Shown here piece after piece: positions 47,139 through 58,615 of a DNA stretch of 64,000 bases. How positions within the stretch are numbered: the first letter of the stretch is position 1; the number at the start of each line of letters is the position of its first letter. The DNA lies in the NCBI RefSeq assembly GCF_963583255.1, contig NC_084808.1, positions 9,323,501-9,387,500 on the forward strand. Direction: 5' to 3'. A model generated the notes under the pieces. That model was not told the origin of the DNA and did not search any database. It was given only the letters and a program-made list of their open reading frames with translations. Both the position numbers and the translations under genes were made by a program. Source of the stretch: Pyrus communis. Taxonomy: Eukaryota; Streptophyta; Magnoliopsida; Rosales; Rosaceae.

Positions 47139-48900
47139 AGGGTTTTTTTTTTTGTCTCCTCCGAAGGTCTGAACTTACTCTTCTTATCTGGAGTTGAATT
47201 TGATTTAAGGGTGGTGAACACTTGATTTTGAATCGGACTTGTGATTTCTTCAAGGGCCGTCGGGGCTTGAACTTGAATTCGATTGGAAGATTTTCTGGTT
47301 TCCTTTAATCGTTGATTTTCCACAGGCTTAATCTGGAACTGGGCTGGAGGGTTTTTTTTTGTCTCCTCTGAAGGTCTGAACTTACTATTCTTATCTGGAG
47401 TTGAATTTGATTCAAGGGTGGTGAACACTTGATTTTGAATCAGACTTGTGATTTCTTCAAGGGCCATCGAGGCTTGATCTTGAGTGAAAATAGGACCATG
47501 AGCGGTTTCAGGATTTAGACACATGGCAGGCAAGCACGAAGTGGAGGTGATGACCTGTTTCTTTGTTCAATCTTTCCAATTCATATTGAAGAGGGTTAGG
47601 GGATGAATCAGCATGTGCAGTTGTTGCGTTTACTGACGATCCACAAGATTGATGTTTCATTGTCACTCGTCCTAGCTGTTCTCCAAGCGAATGTGGTATC
47701 TTCTCTGGAAGTGTATCAACCATTGAAGATGACTACTCGAGAGCAACGCTAGGTAAGCAACCAGGGAATAGATTCCAGGCAGTCGGTTCCAGATCGGAAG
47801 ACTGATTCCAAGTGCCGGCTGATTGCTCTCTTTCTCTTTGCCCTGTGGGTAAGAACAAGGACAAAGGAAAGGACATGGAAAAAACATGATATGAGATACT
47901 TTTGCTTTTTGAAGAAGTATTGACGATTTAACGGCGTCGCGCGGCGAGGCTTTGCTCTTTGGCGACGGCGCCAGCGGAGGGTTGTTGAGGCTTCTTGAGC
48001 TCTTTGATTAGAACAATGATGTCAAGCTTGGATTTGACTTAAACTCCTCTGTCTAGATGGTTCTGCAGGGGAAGGCGTCGCGCTCCAGCAATTTGTTCCA
48101 GCTCCTTGTACCACATTCTTCTCTGCTTGTTTCTTTTACATAGCCGAGGTGGTGCGCAACCCTTTGCCTTTAAATGGTCTTTCAGGGCATCACTTCTCAG
48201 CAATTCATCCATGCTTGGCAGCTTCAGTGTAAAGAGCCGACACTCCGTCACCTGTCCTGAAGTATACGCTGAGGGAATTCGAGACTCACCAACAGTTGAA
48301 GATGAGCACTCGAGAGCAACACTAGGTAAGCAACCAGGCAAAGGTTCTGGGCAATTAGTTCCAGATCGGAAGTTTGATTTCGGGTTCCAACTGATTGCTT
48401 TCTTTCTTCTTGTCTTGGAGGCAAGAGCAAGGGCAAAAGAAAAGACAGGGAAAAAACATGATATGAGATACCTTTGCCTTCGCCCTTGATGATATGAGAT
48501 ACTTTTGCTTTTGAAGAAGCAGCGAATGAATCAGCACATATATTTGTTGCGCTTGTCTCCACATGCTTCGATCGACCGTTTCCTCATGCCTCATCTGTAC
48601 TTCAGGCATCTGGTATTTTCTTTGGGGGTACATCAATAGTTGAAGATGAGTACTTGAGAGCAGGGCTGGATAAGCAATCAGGGAAGGGATTCCAGACAGT
48701 CGGCTCCAAACGGGAAGCTTGATTCCAAGTACCGACTGATCTCTCTCTCTCTCTCTCTTTGTCTTTCAGAGAAGAACAAAAACAAAGGAAATGACGGGGG
48801 AAAGGCATGCTATGAGATACTCTTGCTTTCAACCCTAATGATATGGGATACGTTTACTCTCGAAGACTTGGTTGAATAGGTGTTCTCAAGGGAAGAAGAA
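47139..48900. repeat. Repeat-rich 3' region of the minus-strand gypsy element
   Basis: Two kinds of repeat are mixed. One is GGGCTGGAGGGTTTTTTTTTGTCTCC..AAGGTCTGAACTTACT..AAGGGCC-TCG-GGCTTGA (47134-47300 and 47340-47480). The other is a block with GAGAGCAACGCTAGGTAAGCAACCAGG, TCCAGATCGGAAG and ATGATATGAGATACTTTTGC, seen at about 47700-47910, 48290-48510 and 48640-48850, and also in the LARD interior at 42050-42270. Frames on the minus strand here repeat with the blocks. A CT microsatellite is at about 48742-48760. Confidence 0.65.
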
Positions 48901-49399
48901 AACTGAGCATATTGAGAGGTTTGGTTGCAGCTACATTCTCGGCCGAGAAGAAGAGTCATGCATTTTTGGATGTATGCCTTGCTATGAATGTTGACATATA
49001 TAGGGATTTTAATGGCAAGTAGTAGTGCGGGTGCGGCTTTGTCACCCACGCTTGTCGGCAAAAGTGTGGTGGTTGGGATAATGACCTTCACGCGTTTTCA
49101 ACTTTGTCAGAGATCTTTGACAAAGTTGCACGCGTTATCTGAAAAGCTGAGGTTGCGTCTGAAAAGCACTGATGAACTTTACGCAGGAAAATCTGGCTTT
49201 TAAGATTTGAAGAGTGGTGTCTCTTCAATTTTTTTTGAATCGGTGGTTGTGTCGCCTCTCCTTTTATAGAGGTATCGGTCACATCCAACATGCACACTTT
49301 GAAGATTGCCCATTCGTGGAAATCGTCTCCGGTGTATTTTTTTTTTTTTTTTTTATAGATTTCACTCCATCCAACCCTTCTCTTTTAACATCTTTGAAA

Positions 49400-50017
49400 A
49401 TGGCTAACCCATCTAACATTTGCTTAGATTTGAGTCTCAGCAGTGATACGGGTGCGCCGCGTCAAGGTAATATATGGTGCCCGTCTTTCTTATCTTCTAA
49501 TGGCCCTCTTACAGGTGAAGACTCTGTGATGAAGGATGCAACAACAGCTACGATAGTAGCTAGGAACCTCCTCACTCCTAGAGATAATAGGCTGCTTTCA
49601 AGACGGTCCGATGAGTTGGCCGTTCAAGAGTCCCTAGCTCTCAGTGTTCAGTGTGCGGGCTCTGTGTCTAACATCGGCCAACGCCTACTTGCTCGAACCC
49701 GTCAAGTTGAATCATTGATGGCGGAGGTGGAAAATCTTAGACAATAGATCAAATAGCTTAAGCGTGAGAATAGTGATTTGTACATGCTTGCAAATAATTA
49801 TTCGATGAGCATAAAGAGGAAGCTTGATCAGCTGCAACAATCTGAAGGTCGAATTCAAAGTGACCGTCAAAGGCTTGTGGCTTTCTTCCAGAGGCACCTT
49901 TTGCCTTCATCATCTAGCATTCAACCAAGTATTGAGGCCTCGAATGATCTATCTTCGATGCCTCCCGCTCCAGGAGTTTTGCCAAGTAGTGGGGCTTCAC
50001 GTGAGCAACCTTTGTGA
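49400..50017 (+). pseudogene. Second copy of the coiled-coil ORF, two nonsense changes
   Basis: The start MANPSNICLDLSLSSD and the whole order match the ORF at 43118. Two TAG codons at 49745-49747 and 49754-49756 stand where the LARD copy has GAG and CAG. The frame is otherwise intact to 50017, where it ends GASREQPL. A frame upstream of the ATG (from 49214) is open but does not resemble the other copy. TATA-like CTTTTATAGAGG is at about 49260-49271. Confidence 0.7.
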
Positions 50018-50566
50018 AAACTCCATCTTTTTTTTTTTTTTTTTTTTTTTGTACGCATTTGTAATTTCTCGGAGATCAATGGACATGCTTTATTTTATTC
50101 AGTGTATTGTGCTAAATACAGATAAAACATATATATCACCAAGATATGTGCTATTTCCCTTTTTTTTTCTTTTTTTTTTTTAATCACAGTTTTGCAAGTG
50201 GTGCCGTGCACCATCCTTCCCTAATTTTCTTCTTTGCAATAATTCTGTCGCCACCATCTCTTTTCCTTTTTCTTCTTGACTTGCTAACAGTAGCTTGCGC
50301 CTTCTTTTTGTGTGTGTGTACATTGTTCTGATGACGAGTATGGTAGATTGGCACTATTGGGTTCCTTGCTGCACCGCATGCGGACGCTTTTTTTTTTTTT
50401 TTTTTAATTATTTGCACAATCATCTTATTACATCCTTCACTGCATGCGAATTGCTGTTTGCATAGTCACCGCACCATTATTTGCACAGTCCCCGTACTTC
50501 ATCTGTTTCTCTAGGTTCTTGTACACAAACATATATATATGGGATCACATCATCACTGCGTAACTA
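50018..50566. other. T-rich spacer
   Basis: Several long T runs (about 50030-50050, 50161-50181, 50390-50405) and no supported gene. Confidence 0.5.
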
Positions 50567-51076
50567 TTGCACAGTCGCTGCAATATTTGCAGTCTTATGG
50601 TGGAGGAAGGAGAGAGGGCATCACTTAAATCGGGCAGCCCTTTATTGAAGTCAAAGCCACCCAGCAGCTGCTGTCTTTTTAATGCTATTTTCTCGAAGAA
50701 GTTGAGTCCAGATGTTAGAGCTCACCAGCTTGCAGTAATAGACTTGTCACTAACCCAAGTCCGGTCTTCTCAGCAAGCTGATTCAGGAGATTATCAAGCC
50801 ATACAGACTTCTTTAGCTTCCATCCAGGTGCGTCTAGATACGTTCATACGAGAGCAAGAACAGCTGGGCATCAAAGCATCACAACTTGAAAGTGTTCTCG
50901 GGGAGCAGGGAGCTACAGTTTCTCGATGCCAAGAGGAGATTTCACGCCTAGACCAAGAGAAAGACATGGCCATGGAATTGCCCATCTTGTTTCCCACCGA
51001 GATAGAGACTTTGAAGACTTTGGAATGCTTGCTTAAAGATCACCTCCATAGTTTTAGGGACATAGTTTTCAAGTAG
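50567..51076 (+). CDS. Second plus-strand coiled-coil ORF in the gypsy element (169 aa)
   Basis: The frame has a serine/lysine-rich start and then a long amphipathic stretch from about residue 55 to 140: LAVIDLSLTQVRSSQQ, IQVRLDTFIREQEQLG, ASQLESVLGEQGATVSRCQE, EISRLDQEK. This is coiled-coil-like. It lies antisense to gag and just beyond its 3' end, about 550 bp after the 49400 ORF; the two may be exons of one antisense gene. I do not recognise a family and no enzymatic motif is present. Confidence 0.45.
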   Translation: MHSRCNICSLMVEEGERASLKSGSPLLKSKPPSSCCLFNAIFSKKLSPDVRAHQLAVIDLSLTQVRSSQQADSGDYQAIQTSLASIQVRLDTFIREQEQLGIKASQLESVLGEQGATVSRCQEEISRLDQEKDMAMELPILFPTEIETLKTLECLLKDHLHSFRDIVFK

Positions 51077-51570
51077 TGTCTTTTGCTTTTTTTGTAATCA
51101 GGCTTTAGGGCCGACTTTTTTCCTTTAAAGAAATGAAGTGTTTGCATTCTTGAATTTGCTCTTTATTCTTCAAAGTGTTTGTGTTTTTGTTGATGATGTG
51201 ACTGTACTTGAAGTTTTGAAGTTTCAAGTTGCCTACGTACCCTTGGTTGAGGAGGGATCAAGTCATGACGTAGTTCAAATGAGTGATTTTTTTTTTTTTT
51301 TTTTTTTTTTAATTTTAATGGTGATTTTGCCGTACACAGTTTATGCTCTTGCGGGCCAGAAGCGTTTGGTGCCATTTGCAGTTTTAACTCGTGCAGGCAA
51401 AGAGCGTTTGGTTGTCACCTTTTAGGCTCGTGCGAACGAGGAGCTTTTTGAATTTGTCAAACGATCTTAGAGAGGCATTCCTTGCAATCTTCATAGCAAG
51501 GAGTCTTGACTGAGTGATTGAAGAAGTCTTTGGGGAAGAAATCGCGCATCGTGATGGCAACGGACGATCT

Positions 51571-53526
51571 TTATGTCATAATTTCATCATCCTCAACATT
51601 TTCATGTAGCTTTGAAGGTTGACGGTAGCTGTTTTGCCCCCTTTCCGATTGGTGAACTTGTGGAGGAGACCTATGTTTCTTGTGCATTTTCTTTGGAGTG
51701 ACATAAGTCCATCCTTCAACTTCACTTGACTTGACTGACATGGTTTTGGAGTATGCCCCCAGCGGTTGAGGTGAAGATTTTGAGTTCAAAGAGCCAGAAG
51801 TGACGGTGGTATAGTTTGACTTCACCACATCATTAAGATCTAGCTCGATGATCATTTTCTGAGCCAACTTCGTGATGAGATCTTTTAGCACAAAGCATTT
51901 TTCCGTCGGATGACTAATGAAGCGATGGAATTTACAGTACCTTGGACTGTCAGTACGGTTCATATCTTCCGGCCATTTGCACTCAGGTAGGTCGATCACC
52001 TTTTTGTCAAGCAAGTCTTTCAACGTGGCAACCACGTCAGAGTCGAGGAATGGATAAGTCTTCTCCTCAAGCTCCTTCAAAGTGCGTCTACGTATCTCTT
52101 GATCACGAAAAGCTTCGGTTTGAATCGCCTTGCCTCGTGTATGGATTTTGACTGGAGTTGTGTTGACCGTCATTGCTTCCTTGGTGGGTTTCCACGCAGC
52201 ATTATCCACCTTTGGCCCCAAAACTTTGTCATTCTTGTAGTCGGCGATCTGTTCTTTCTTCCCATGACGGGCAATGCTTAACTCCATATCATGGGCGCGG
52301 GTGGCTAACTCCTCAAATGTTCGTGGTTTGATGTCTTGAAGGATGTAGTGTAGTCCCCACTACATGCCTTGAACTCACATCTCAATGGCGGAGGTTTCAG
52401 AAAGCCGATCTTTGCAATCCAGGCTTAATGAACGCCATCTATTGATGTAGTCGATGACAGGTTCATCATTCCACTGTTTCGTACTGGTCAGCTCCAGCAT
52501 GTTCACAGTGCGACGAGTGCTGTAAAAGCGGTTGAGAAATTCCCTTTCTAGCTGATCTCAACTGTTCATAGACTCGGGTTCGAGGTCGGTGTACCAGTCA
52601 AAGGCGTTACCTTTCAGAGAGTGCACGAACTGTTTGATGAGGTAGTCTCCCTCCGTCCCAACATTGTTGCAAGTTTCAATGAAATGGGCGACATGTTGCT
52701 TTGGGTTGCCTTTTCCGTCAAACTGCATGAATTTTGGGGGCTGATAACCCATTGGCATCTTCAAAACATCAATCTTCTTGGAGTAAGGCTTTGAGTACAG
52801 TACTGAGTCATGTGAGCTTCCTTCGTATTGTGTCTTGATGGTGCTTGCGATCATCTCTTGTAGCTGCTGGATAAAGAGAGATCCCATGAACGCCGTTGCT
52901 TGGTCTAGCTTCAGCTTCTCTTCGACTTTCTCCACCGGAGGCTCCTCTTCTTCGTCGACTTCTTTCTTTAATAGACCAACATTTGGGTCGACTTTCACGT
53001 CGAGCCGCTCATCTAGTTGGTTGATAAGTGCGGCGATCTGCAAATCCTTCTCTTCCATAGTCCGTGTAAGCTTTGCAATTGCTTTGGTCATTTGAGCCAG
53101 TTGTTCTTCAACAGAGGTGACGCCGATGGTCATGACTTGTACAACCAATAGACACGACTTTCCTTCAGACATCCATAGTGTTGATGAAGAACCCCATTGG
53201 CCATTTTGGGGTGTCATCTTGTGCGCCTCAATAGCATGCTTTGGTGCCCCCAACAAGGTCAGGTTGATGACCGACTCGCGCCTTTGATGCTGCTCTTGCT
53301 TGCTTAGCGGTATCAACTTTGCAGCGGCATGTTGAGGAGTGGTTGTGGCACCAATGGATGCTCCATTTGTGGCGGAAGTGCTCATGCTTCTTCCCTTGGT
53401 GGTTGCAAGAACGGCTTGTCCCTTGCTTGATGCCATTGATTTTGGAGGTGTGCTTTGGTTTTCTTGAACGGAGAAAGAGATGAGAGGTAGAGATTGTCCC
53501 ACTGGGCGTGCCAAATTTGTAAACAC
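51571..53526 (-). pseudogene. Gypsy Gag, minus strand, with internal stops
   Basis: The N-terminal frame (53526-52558) ends in the Retrotrans_gag domain: PMGYQPPKFMQFDGKGNPKQ, VAHFIETCNNVGTEGD, FVHSLKGNAFDWYTDLEPES. After a stop at the 52557 junction the domain continues (LFYSTRRTVNMLELTSTKQW, YINRWRSLSLDCKDRLSE) with stops near 52370. The frame 52287-51571 then carries AHDMELSIARHGKKEQI, YPFLDSDVVATLKDLLD, and the zinc-like PRYCKFHRFISHPTEKCFVL. Protease, reverse transcriptase and integrase should follow to the left but are missing. Three or four point lesions inactivate it. Confidence 0.85.
53494..53517 (-). promoter_or_regulatory. Primer-site region of the minus-strand gypsy element
   Basis: On minus, directly after the LTR end, the text reads AATTTGGCACGCCCAGTGGG. 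This block often follows the 5' LTR in a group of plant gypsy elements; the matching tRNA is not clear to me. Confidence 0.5.
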
Positions 53527-54405
53527 GAAAAAATTCCTAAAATAAGAAACAAGAATACGTGCACAAAAATATATTTTGTATTAATGATTTTGGGGTTACA
53601 ATCTCTTTGTAATTTGATCATCTGATTCTATCTTCGTAGGGTATAGGTTTGTGGATGAGCTGTTGATCCAAAGGGCCGTCGGGGCTTGATCTAAGGATGA
53701 ACAGTTGATGAATGTGTTTTCAAGGGGCGTTGGGCTTGATCTTGAAGAATGGGTGTATAGGTTTGCTGAGATTGTTGATCCAAAGGGCCATCGGGGCTTG
53801 ATCTAAGGATGAACAGTTGATGAATGGGTCTTCAAGGGGCGTTGGGCTTGATCTTGAAGAATAGGTGTATAGGTTTGCTGAGATTGTTGATCCAAAGGGC
53901 CGTCGGGGCTTGATCTAAGGATGAACAGTTGATGAATGGGTCTTCAAGGGGCGTTGGGCTTGATCTTGAAGAATGGGTATATGGGTTTGTTAATTCTTTT
54001 GTTAATCCACAGGGCCGTTGGGGCTTGATCTTAGGATGAACAGATGATGAACGATGAACGTTTTCTTCAAGGGCCGTCGAGGTTTGATCTTGAAGGGGGA
54101 TTTTGCGAAGAACAAAGAGGGTTTTACTAATCTTTCGGGGTTTGCTTGAGAGCTTTTGGAGTTTCAAAGCTTCAAGGTTTTGGTGTGATGTAAATTCCTT
54201 TTTCTTTTCTCTTGATGGAGAAGGCTATTTATAGGCCAAGAGAGTGAATCACCACCATCCATTTTTTGGTGAAATGAGTGGAGTTGGTAGGTAAAGTAAT
54301 TGTGTAATGTAGGTGAAATGAATGTGTGATGTAAGTGAAATGAATAAATGTTGTAATTTTAATACATTGGTTAACATTTATTTCACTGAAATTTCGGTGT
54401 CTACA
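53518..54405 (-). repeat. 5' LTR of the minus-strand gypsy element, with 112-bp array
   Basis: 888 bp, TGTAAACAC to GTGTCTACA on plus. On minus it opens TGTAGACACCGAAATTTC, a widespread gypsy LTR start. Units beginning TTGATCCAAAGGGCC recur at 53663, 53775 and 53887, a 112-bp period, and a fourth diverged unit is near 54000. Confidence 0.85.
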
Positions 54406-54693
54406 TATTTATTCTCACCAAATCAACCCTCATGGTCGGCTGCCACTTCTATAAGTAACCCCAAAAGGGTTACGTCTTTTCTACATACAGAAGAACCCTA
54501 AACACGTCACTCTTTTAGAGAGACTAACTTAGGCATCAGAGATCTGTTGACCAAACCTTGCCCCCTTCTCCCCCCCCCCCCAAAAAAAAACTCATCAGGG
54601 GCTCGTAAGGCTTTAGGTTTGTGATCAAAGGTGTTGATTGTTTTGTAGGCTAATTTTCGTGAAGACTGAAGACAATGGAAATTTGCATCGACA
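54406..54693 (+). repeat. Right part of the Tat-like 3' LTR
   Basis: It contains CTTCTATAAGTAACCCC (TATA-like) near 54447 and AGAGAGACTAACTTAGGCATC. It ends GGAAATTTGCATCGACA at 54693, matching the 5' LTR end GAAAATTTGCATTGACA at 29616. A C9-A9 run (about 54573-54590) is inside it. Confidence 0.6.
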
Positions 54694-56133
54694 CCTAGCA
54701 TTGGGGCACACAAAACCCATTACAAGAACAATCAGGCACAAACAACAGAACCGCTAAATAAGGCAAAACAAATAAAAACTACCTAAGCCGAGAACAAAAC
54801 TATCTATCAACAAGTCTCCCCGTGGAGGTGCATACTGCTTGTAGAGAATTCTTTAGATGTTATAGGAGGAGCCACAAACCATATAAGGTGTATCTGAACT
54901 ACCACAACAAGAAATCCTACCCAAAACCCTAGAACTAGCCAAAATCAAAGGGGAAAACTGAAAGTTAGATGAGCAGAAAAAGAAAGGGATGTCTAGCAGA
55001 TGAGAGGCAATTCCTTTGCCTACTCTGCCAAATAAAGCTGACTCTATCTCAGCAAGAATGACAATGAGTATACATCATTTATCGCTAGGCCTAATTAGGG
55101 TATCCAATCTTATTCGCTTCCCTATCTTTCATCTCTTAGTGTTAGTGACTTAGCAGAGTACTTTTGCCATGGATATAGATTGATATAAAAAAAATTCCCT
55201 CAAGATAGCTTAACTTAGTCAAGCATGTAGGATTAGTGAAGAATCGTAGTAAGTTGTGGTTAGTTGTTTGCCAATGAAAAGCTTGGGAGAAAGAATGAGA
55301 CACAACCAAATATCAAACAATACCCGCAACATACTTCAACAACGCGTGCACGCGAGGTGGGGGGAGGGGGGAGCGGGAGGGGACCACACGCATCACTTAC
55401 AATTGATGTTGGGAGATTGCGCGATACTTGATGCCTTTTTCTTACCTAATTCTTTGTCTGCTAGTGGATCGAACCAAAGGTCACTAAGCTATGGAATTGA
55501 CTTGGCTATGATATAACAACTTTGACGTGATTGGTATAGGCTGGATTTTAGGAAGAAAACAACAAAGGTCAGCGGGTTGTTCACAAAACGGTGGAAAAGG
55601 AAGGGACGCTTGCTATGCATACAACAATTCCAAAGGAATTAATGGGAATAAAAGAAGTACGATGAAAGAATGAGGTGCATGGGCGAGCGAGGGAGATGAG
55701 GTCAAGAGGGTGGAATGGGAGGGGGATAAGGGCTGGGAGAAGGTGGGAGAGGGGCTGTAGCCGATCCCAAGCCAGAGTCAGTGGAGAAGGAAAGAGATAA
55801 ACCAAGAAATTATTTTTAGAAGTTAATAAAGAGAATAAACACTTTCGATTATGAGGTTGCAAAGTAAATTAATAACGCGTTACTACATACTAAATTACAC
55901 ATTAGATAAATTTTGTGGATATCCCCAAATAGATGCTGATCTCCGTAAATGGTATGGTCCGCGTATGAAATGCAAATAAAAAAAAAGGGTTTTTGAACTT
56001 TAATCCTTCAAGAAGATTAAAATTTAATAAAAATCTGGTGTGAGATTGAATATTGATTTTAGTCCCTTAATGTGTACTTAATTCAAAGTCATATTATATT
56101 TTTGTTTTTATATTTAATAGATAACTTAGTTAA
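54694..56133. other. Spacer, no gene recognised
   Basis: Mixed sequence with a G-rich patch near 55355-55382. No frame has a recognisable motif. Confidence 0.5.
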
Positions 56134-58231
56134 TGTGATAGCCCGTCCCAAAATTCATGTTAACGTACGTGTGAAATTACAAATCTGTCTCTTTCCCTGT
56201 CTCTCTCTCTCCCGAGCTCCCTTCTTTCTTCTCCTTCCTTTGAACTCGTACGGACACACACATAACTACACTAAATCATCACAGATCGAGGAAACTAAGG
56301 GTACAGCTGAGATCGTGAAGCTCGTGGGAGCTCAACCGTACCATTTTCAGGTAAGAAATCCGTTGTTTTCACGTCGATTCGACAATGGTAGATTTGTGTA
56401 CTGTTCATGCAAAAATTATTCATCAAGTTTTTGGGATTTCTAAGCTCGTAGGTAGCTTGGTGGTGTCACGAGGAGCCTAGGAGTACTTCGTTGGACGAAT
56501 TTGGACGTCGGGATAGCCTGGTTCGAAGTTGGCCGGTTTTCGAGTTTGGGGACAGGTATGATCCAGTGATTTTTAGGCTTTAAAAGTGGTCTAGCGTTGT
56601 TCTACTAGTTCTAGGCTTTAATTTGGTTCAAGAAACGTGAAAAATGGCTGAGGAACGAGTGAGAAAACACGATTTGAAGTTTTTCCAGTTTTCCGGTGCC
56701 GGCGACGTCGCCGGAGGCTCGCCGGAGAAGGTGACGGAATATTCCGTCAAATCTGACGGTATATTCCTGACGCTGTTGACGGAATCCGTTAAATCCAACG
56801 GAATATTCCTCACGGCGTCAGTTGACGCCGTCAGCGTGCCAGGCACGTGCCTGCGCTTGGGCGGCGCGTGGGGGCGCGTGCAGCGGAGGAAAATTTTTCT
56901 AAAAATATGGTTGTGATCCTGAGGTTGTGTAGAGCACGTTGGTATATTCATTTGGCCACTTTGAGCAATGTATGAGAAGTTATTACGAGAAGTTGGTTAT
57001 GTGCTTTAAAGTTAACGTTTTTATAGTTATTTCGCATATAGGTGACACGTACCCCGAGGACGAGCGTGCGCACTCGAGGCAGGGGGGCTACGACCCTTCC
57101 ACTTACCAGTGAGTGGGCTTTTGGTTTTCCGTATATACCTATATACATTTATATTCCCAGAAATAGATTAAAAAGGGTTATTGTTTTATGCCATGCACCA
57201 TATTCCTATCATTTATGCATCATCACATGCATTAGTAGTGGCATACATTTATATATGCGTATTTGGTGCTGTGGACGCACAGGTAAGTGCCAGGTAAGTG
57301 GTATTCATGTTTACTTTCAGTAGTAGTTTGAGATGCTTAGAGAGCTCATAACCTGCACCCCCGGTGTTAGTGCTCCCGCCCAGAGTAGGGCACAGTCCTT
57401 CACGTGATGTTCACCTCCCGCACCACACGCTCAGCTTGGATCCAAGTTAGGTGCACAGTCCTGTCGTACAGACCATATTAGGTGGTTCCGACTCGTAGGT
57501 GACCCGCGATTATTCGCACAGCCTTCACGTGATCGTAGCACTAGAGCGTATGTATATATTATACCCAAGCCTGTCGTACAGACCACTTTAGGTGGTTCCG
57601 ACTCGTGGGCAGGTTCAGTTATTGATTTTGAGATTTGAGCTCTGTATGCAGCCATACAGGTCACGTTAGGTGACTCCGGCTGCCAGATTACATGTTATTG
57701 ATTTGATTTATACCTGAGCACTTGCATGTCATGAGGTTTCGACATGGCATATCTTGAGCATGATTGGCATACCCTTGAGCATGTTTGGGCACATCTATAT
57801 ACATACGTATATATGTTATTTTTCTGGGAAGTATACAGGTTTTACGGCGAGGGGTTAGAAAGTATTTTATTAATGGTTTTAGAAAAGATTTGTTTTTGCC
57901 CACTCACGCTTTTGTTTTGCGCCCCTCCAGGTTCTAGTTGCTTAGCAGTTTCGGTGGTTTCCCAGAGGGTTCTTTCGGCTTTTCTGACAGACACTCACCA
58001 GCGTAGGGTCACCTTCGGGTGTACTTATGTTGCAACTTTTCTTTTGGGCTGCTGTAGTCTTGCTCTGAATTTGTATCTCACTTACGCTAGCACTTGTTTT
58101 AGTACTTTACATGCTAGTTTTAAATTATTTGTACTTCTTACATTACTATCTTATTAGCTTCCGCACGTGCACATGGTTACGTCACCTTCGTGTGATGGCC
58201 AACACGCCCTGATCTCGGTCGGGGTGTGTCA
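56134..58231 (+). mobile_element. Solo LTR (gypsy-like), same broad family as 13958-19512
   Basis: It begins TGTGATAGCCCGTCCC and ends GGTCGGGGTGTGTCA. GTTAA at 56129-56133 and 58232-58236 is a perfect target duplication. Interior landmarks shared with the 13958 copy (inverse) are the CTGTCGTACAGACC..TTAGGTGGTTCCGACTCGT repeats (57460-57610) and CACGTGATGTTCACCTCCCGCACC. It also has ACGGAATATTCCGT-like palindromic motifs at 56735-56810. No gag or pol. Its frames have no protein motif. It sits about 1.6 kb upstream of the lyase-like start codon. Confidence 0.87.
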
Positions 58232-58309
58232 GTTAATGTTATTAGATTAAATTTTAAATTTATTATTATACACTTTTTAATTCATTAATTTTATTTAACT
58301 TTCTCTATT

Positions 58310-58615
58310 AGTGTACCTAAACGTCCGTATCATAATATATTTTACCAAATTAGTGTACCGAAATGCCCGTACCTAAATATATTGTAGTGAATTAGTGACA
58401 CATAAGAAAATATGTAAAAACATAAGTGTACTGAAAATTCTGTACCTAACTATATGATACTAAACTAGTGTACCGAAATGTCGGTACCTAAACATATTAT
58501 ACTAACCCAGTGTACCTAAATATTCATACGTAAATATATTGTAATGAATTACTGGCATATAAGAAAATATGCAAAAACATAAGTGTACCGAAAAATCTTT
58601 ACGAAAATATTTTCT
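58310..58615. repeat. Degenerate 42-bp tandem array
   Basis: AGTGTACC-AAATG-CCGTACCTAAATATATT-TA units recur between about 58310 and 58610. Twice they are interrupted by the same ACATAAGAAAATATG-AAAAACATA spacer, so a higher-order unit of about 155 bp is also visible. Confidence 0.7.

Larger units (their letters stand above)
36914..54405 (-). mobile_element. Ty3/gypsy element on the minus strand, itself split by a LARD
   Basis: The 5' LTR is 53518-54405: on plus it starts TGTAAACACG and ends GTGTCTACA, nearly inverse. Inside it on the minus strand come TTTGGCACGCCCAGTGGGAC (primer-site region, about 53494-53515), gag (53526 to about 51571), and then no pol. Plus-strand ORFs (49400-50017, 50567-51076) and repeats fill 47139-51440. 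The left end is not a clean LTR: sequence starts CCACAGGCTTAATC at 36914. TATTT on both sides (36909-36913, 54406-54410) suggests the insertion site in the Tat LTR, but the missing left LTR start makes the left boundary inference only. The LARD 36942-47133 interrupts it. Confidence 0.6.

Noticed and set aside
47500..48840. Series of minus-strand ORFs with similar proteins
   Set aside because: Frames repeat because the DNA block repeats, and they differ by shifts; no start or domain is consistent.
57744..58157. 137-codon ORF with hydrophobic segments
   Set aside because: Wholly inside the solo LTR 56134-58231; no family motif.
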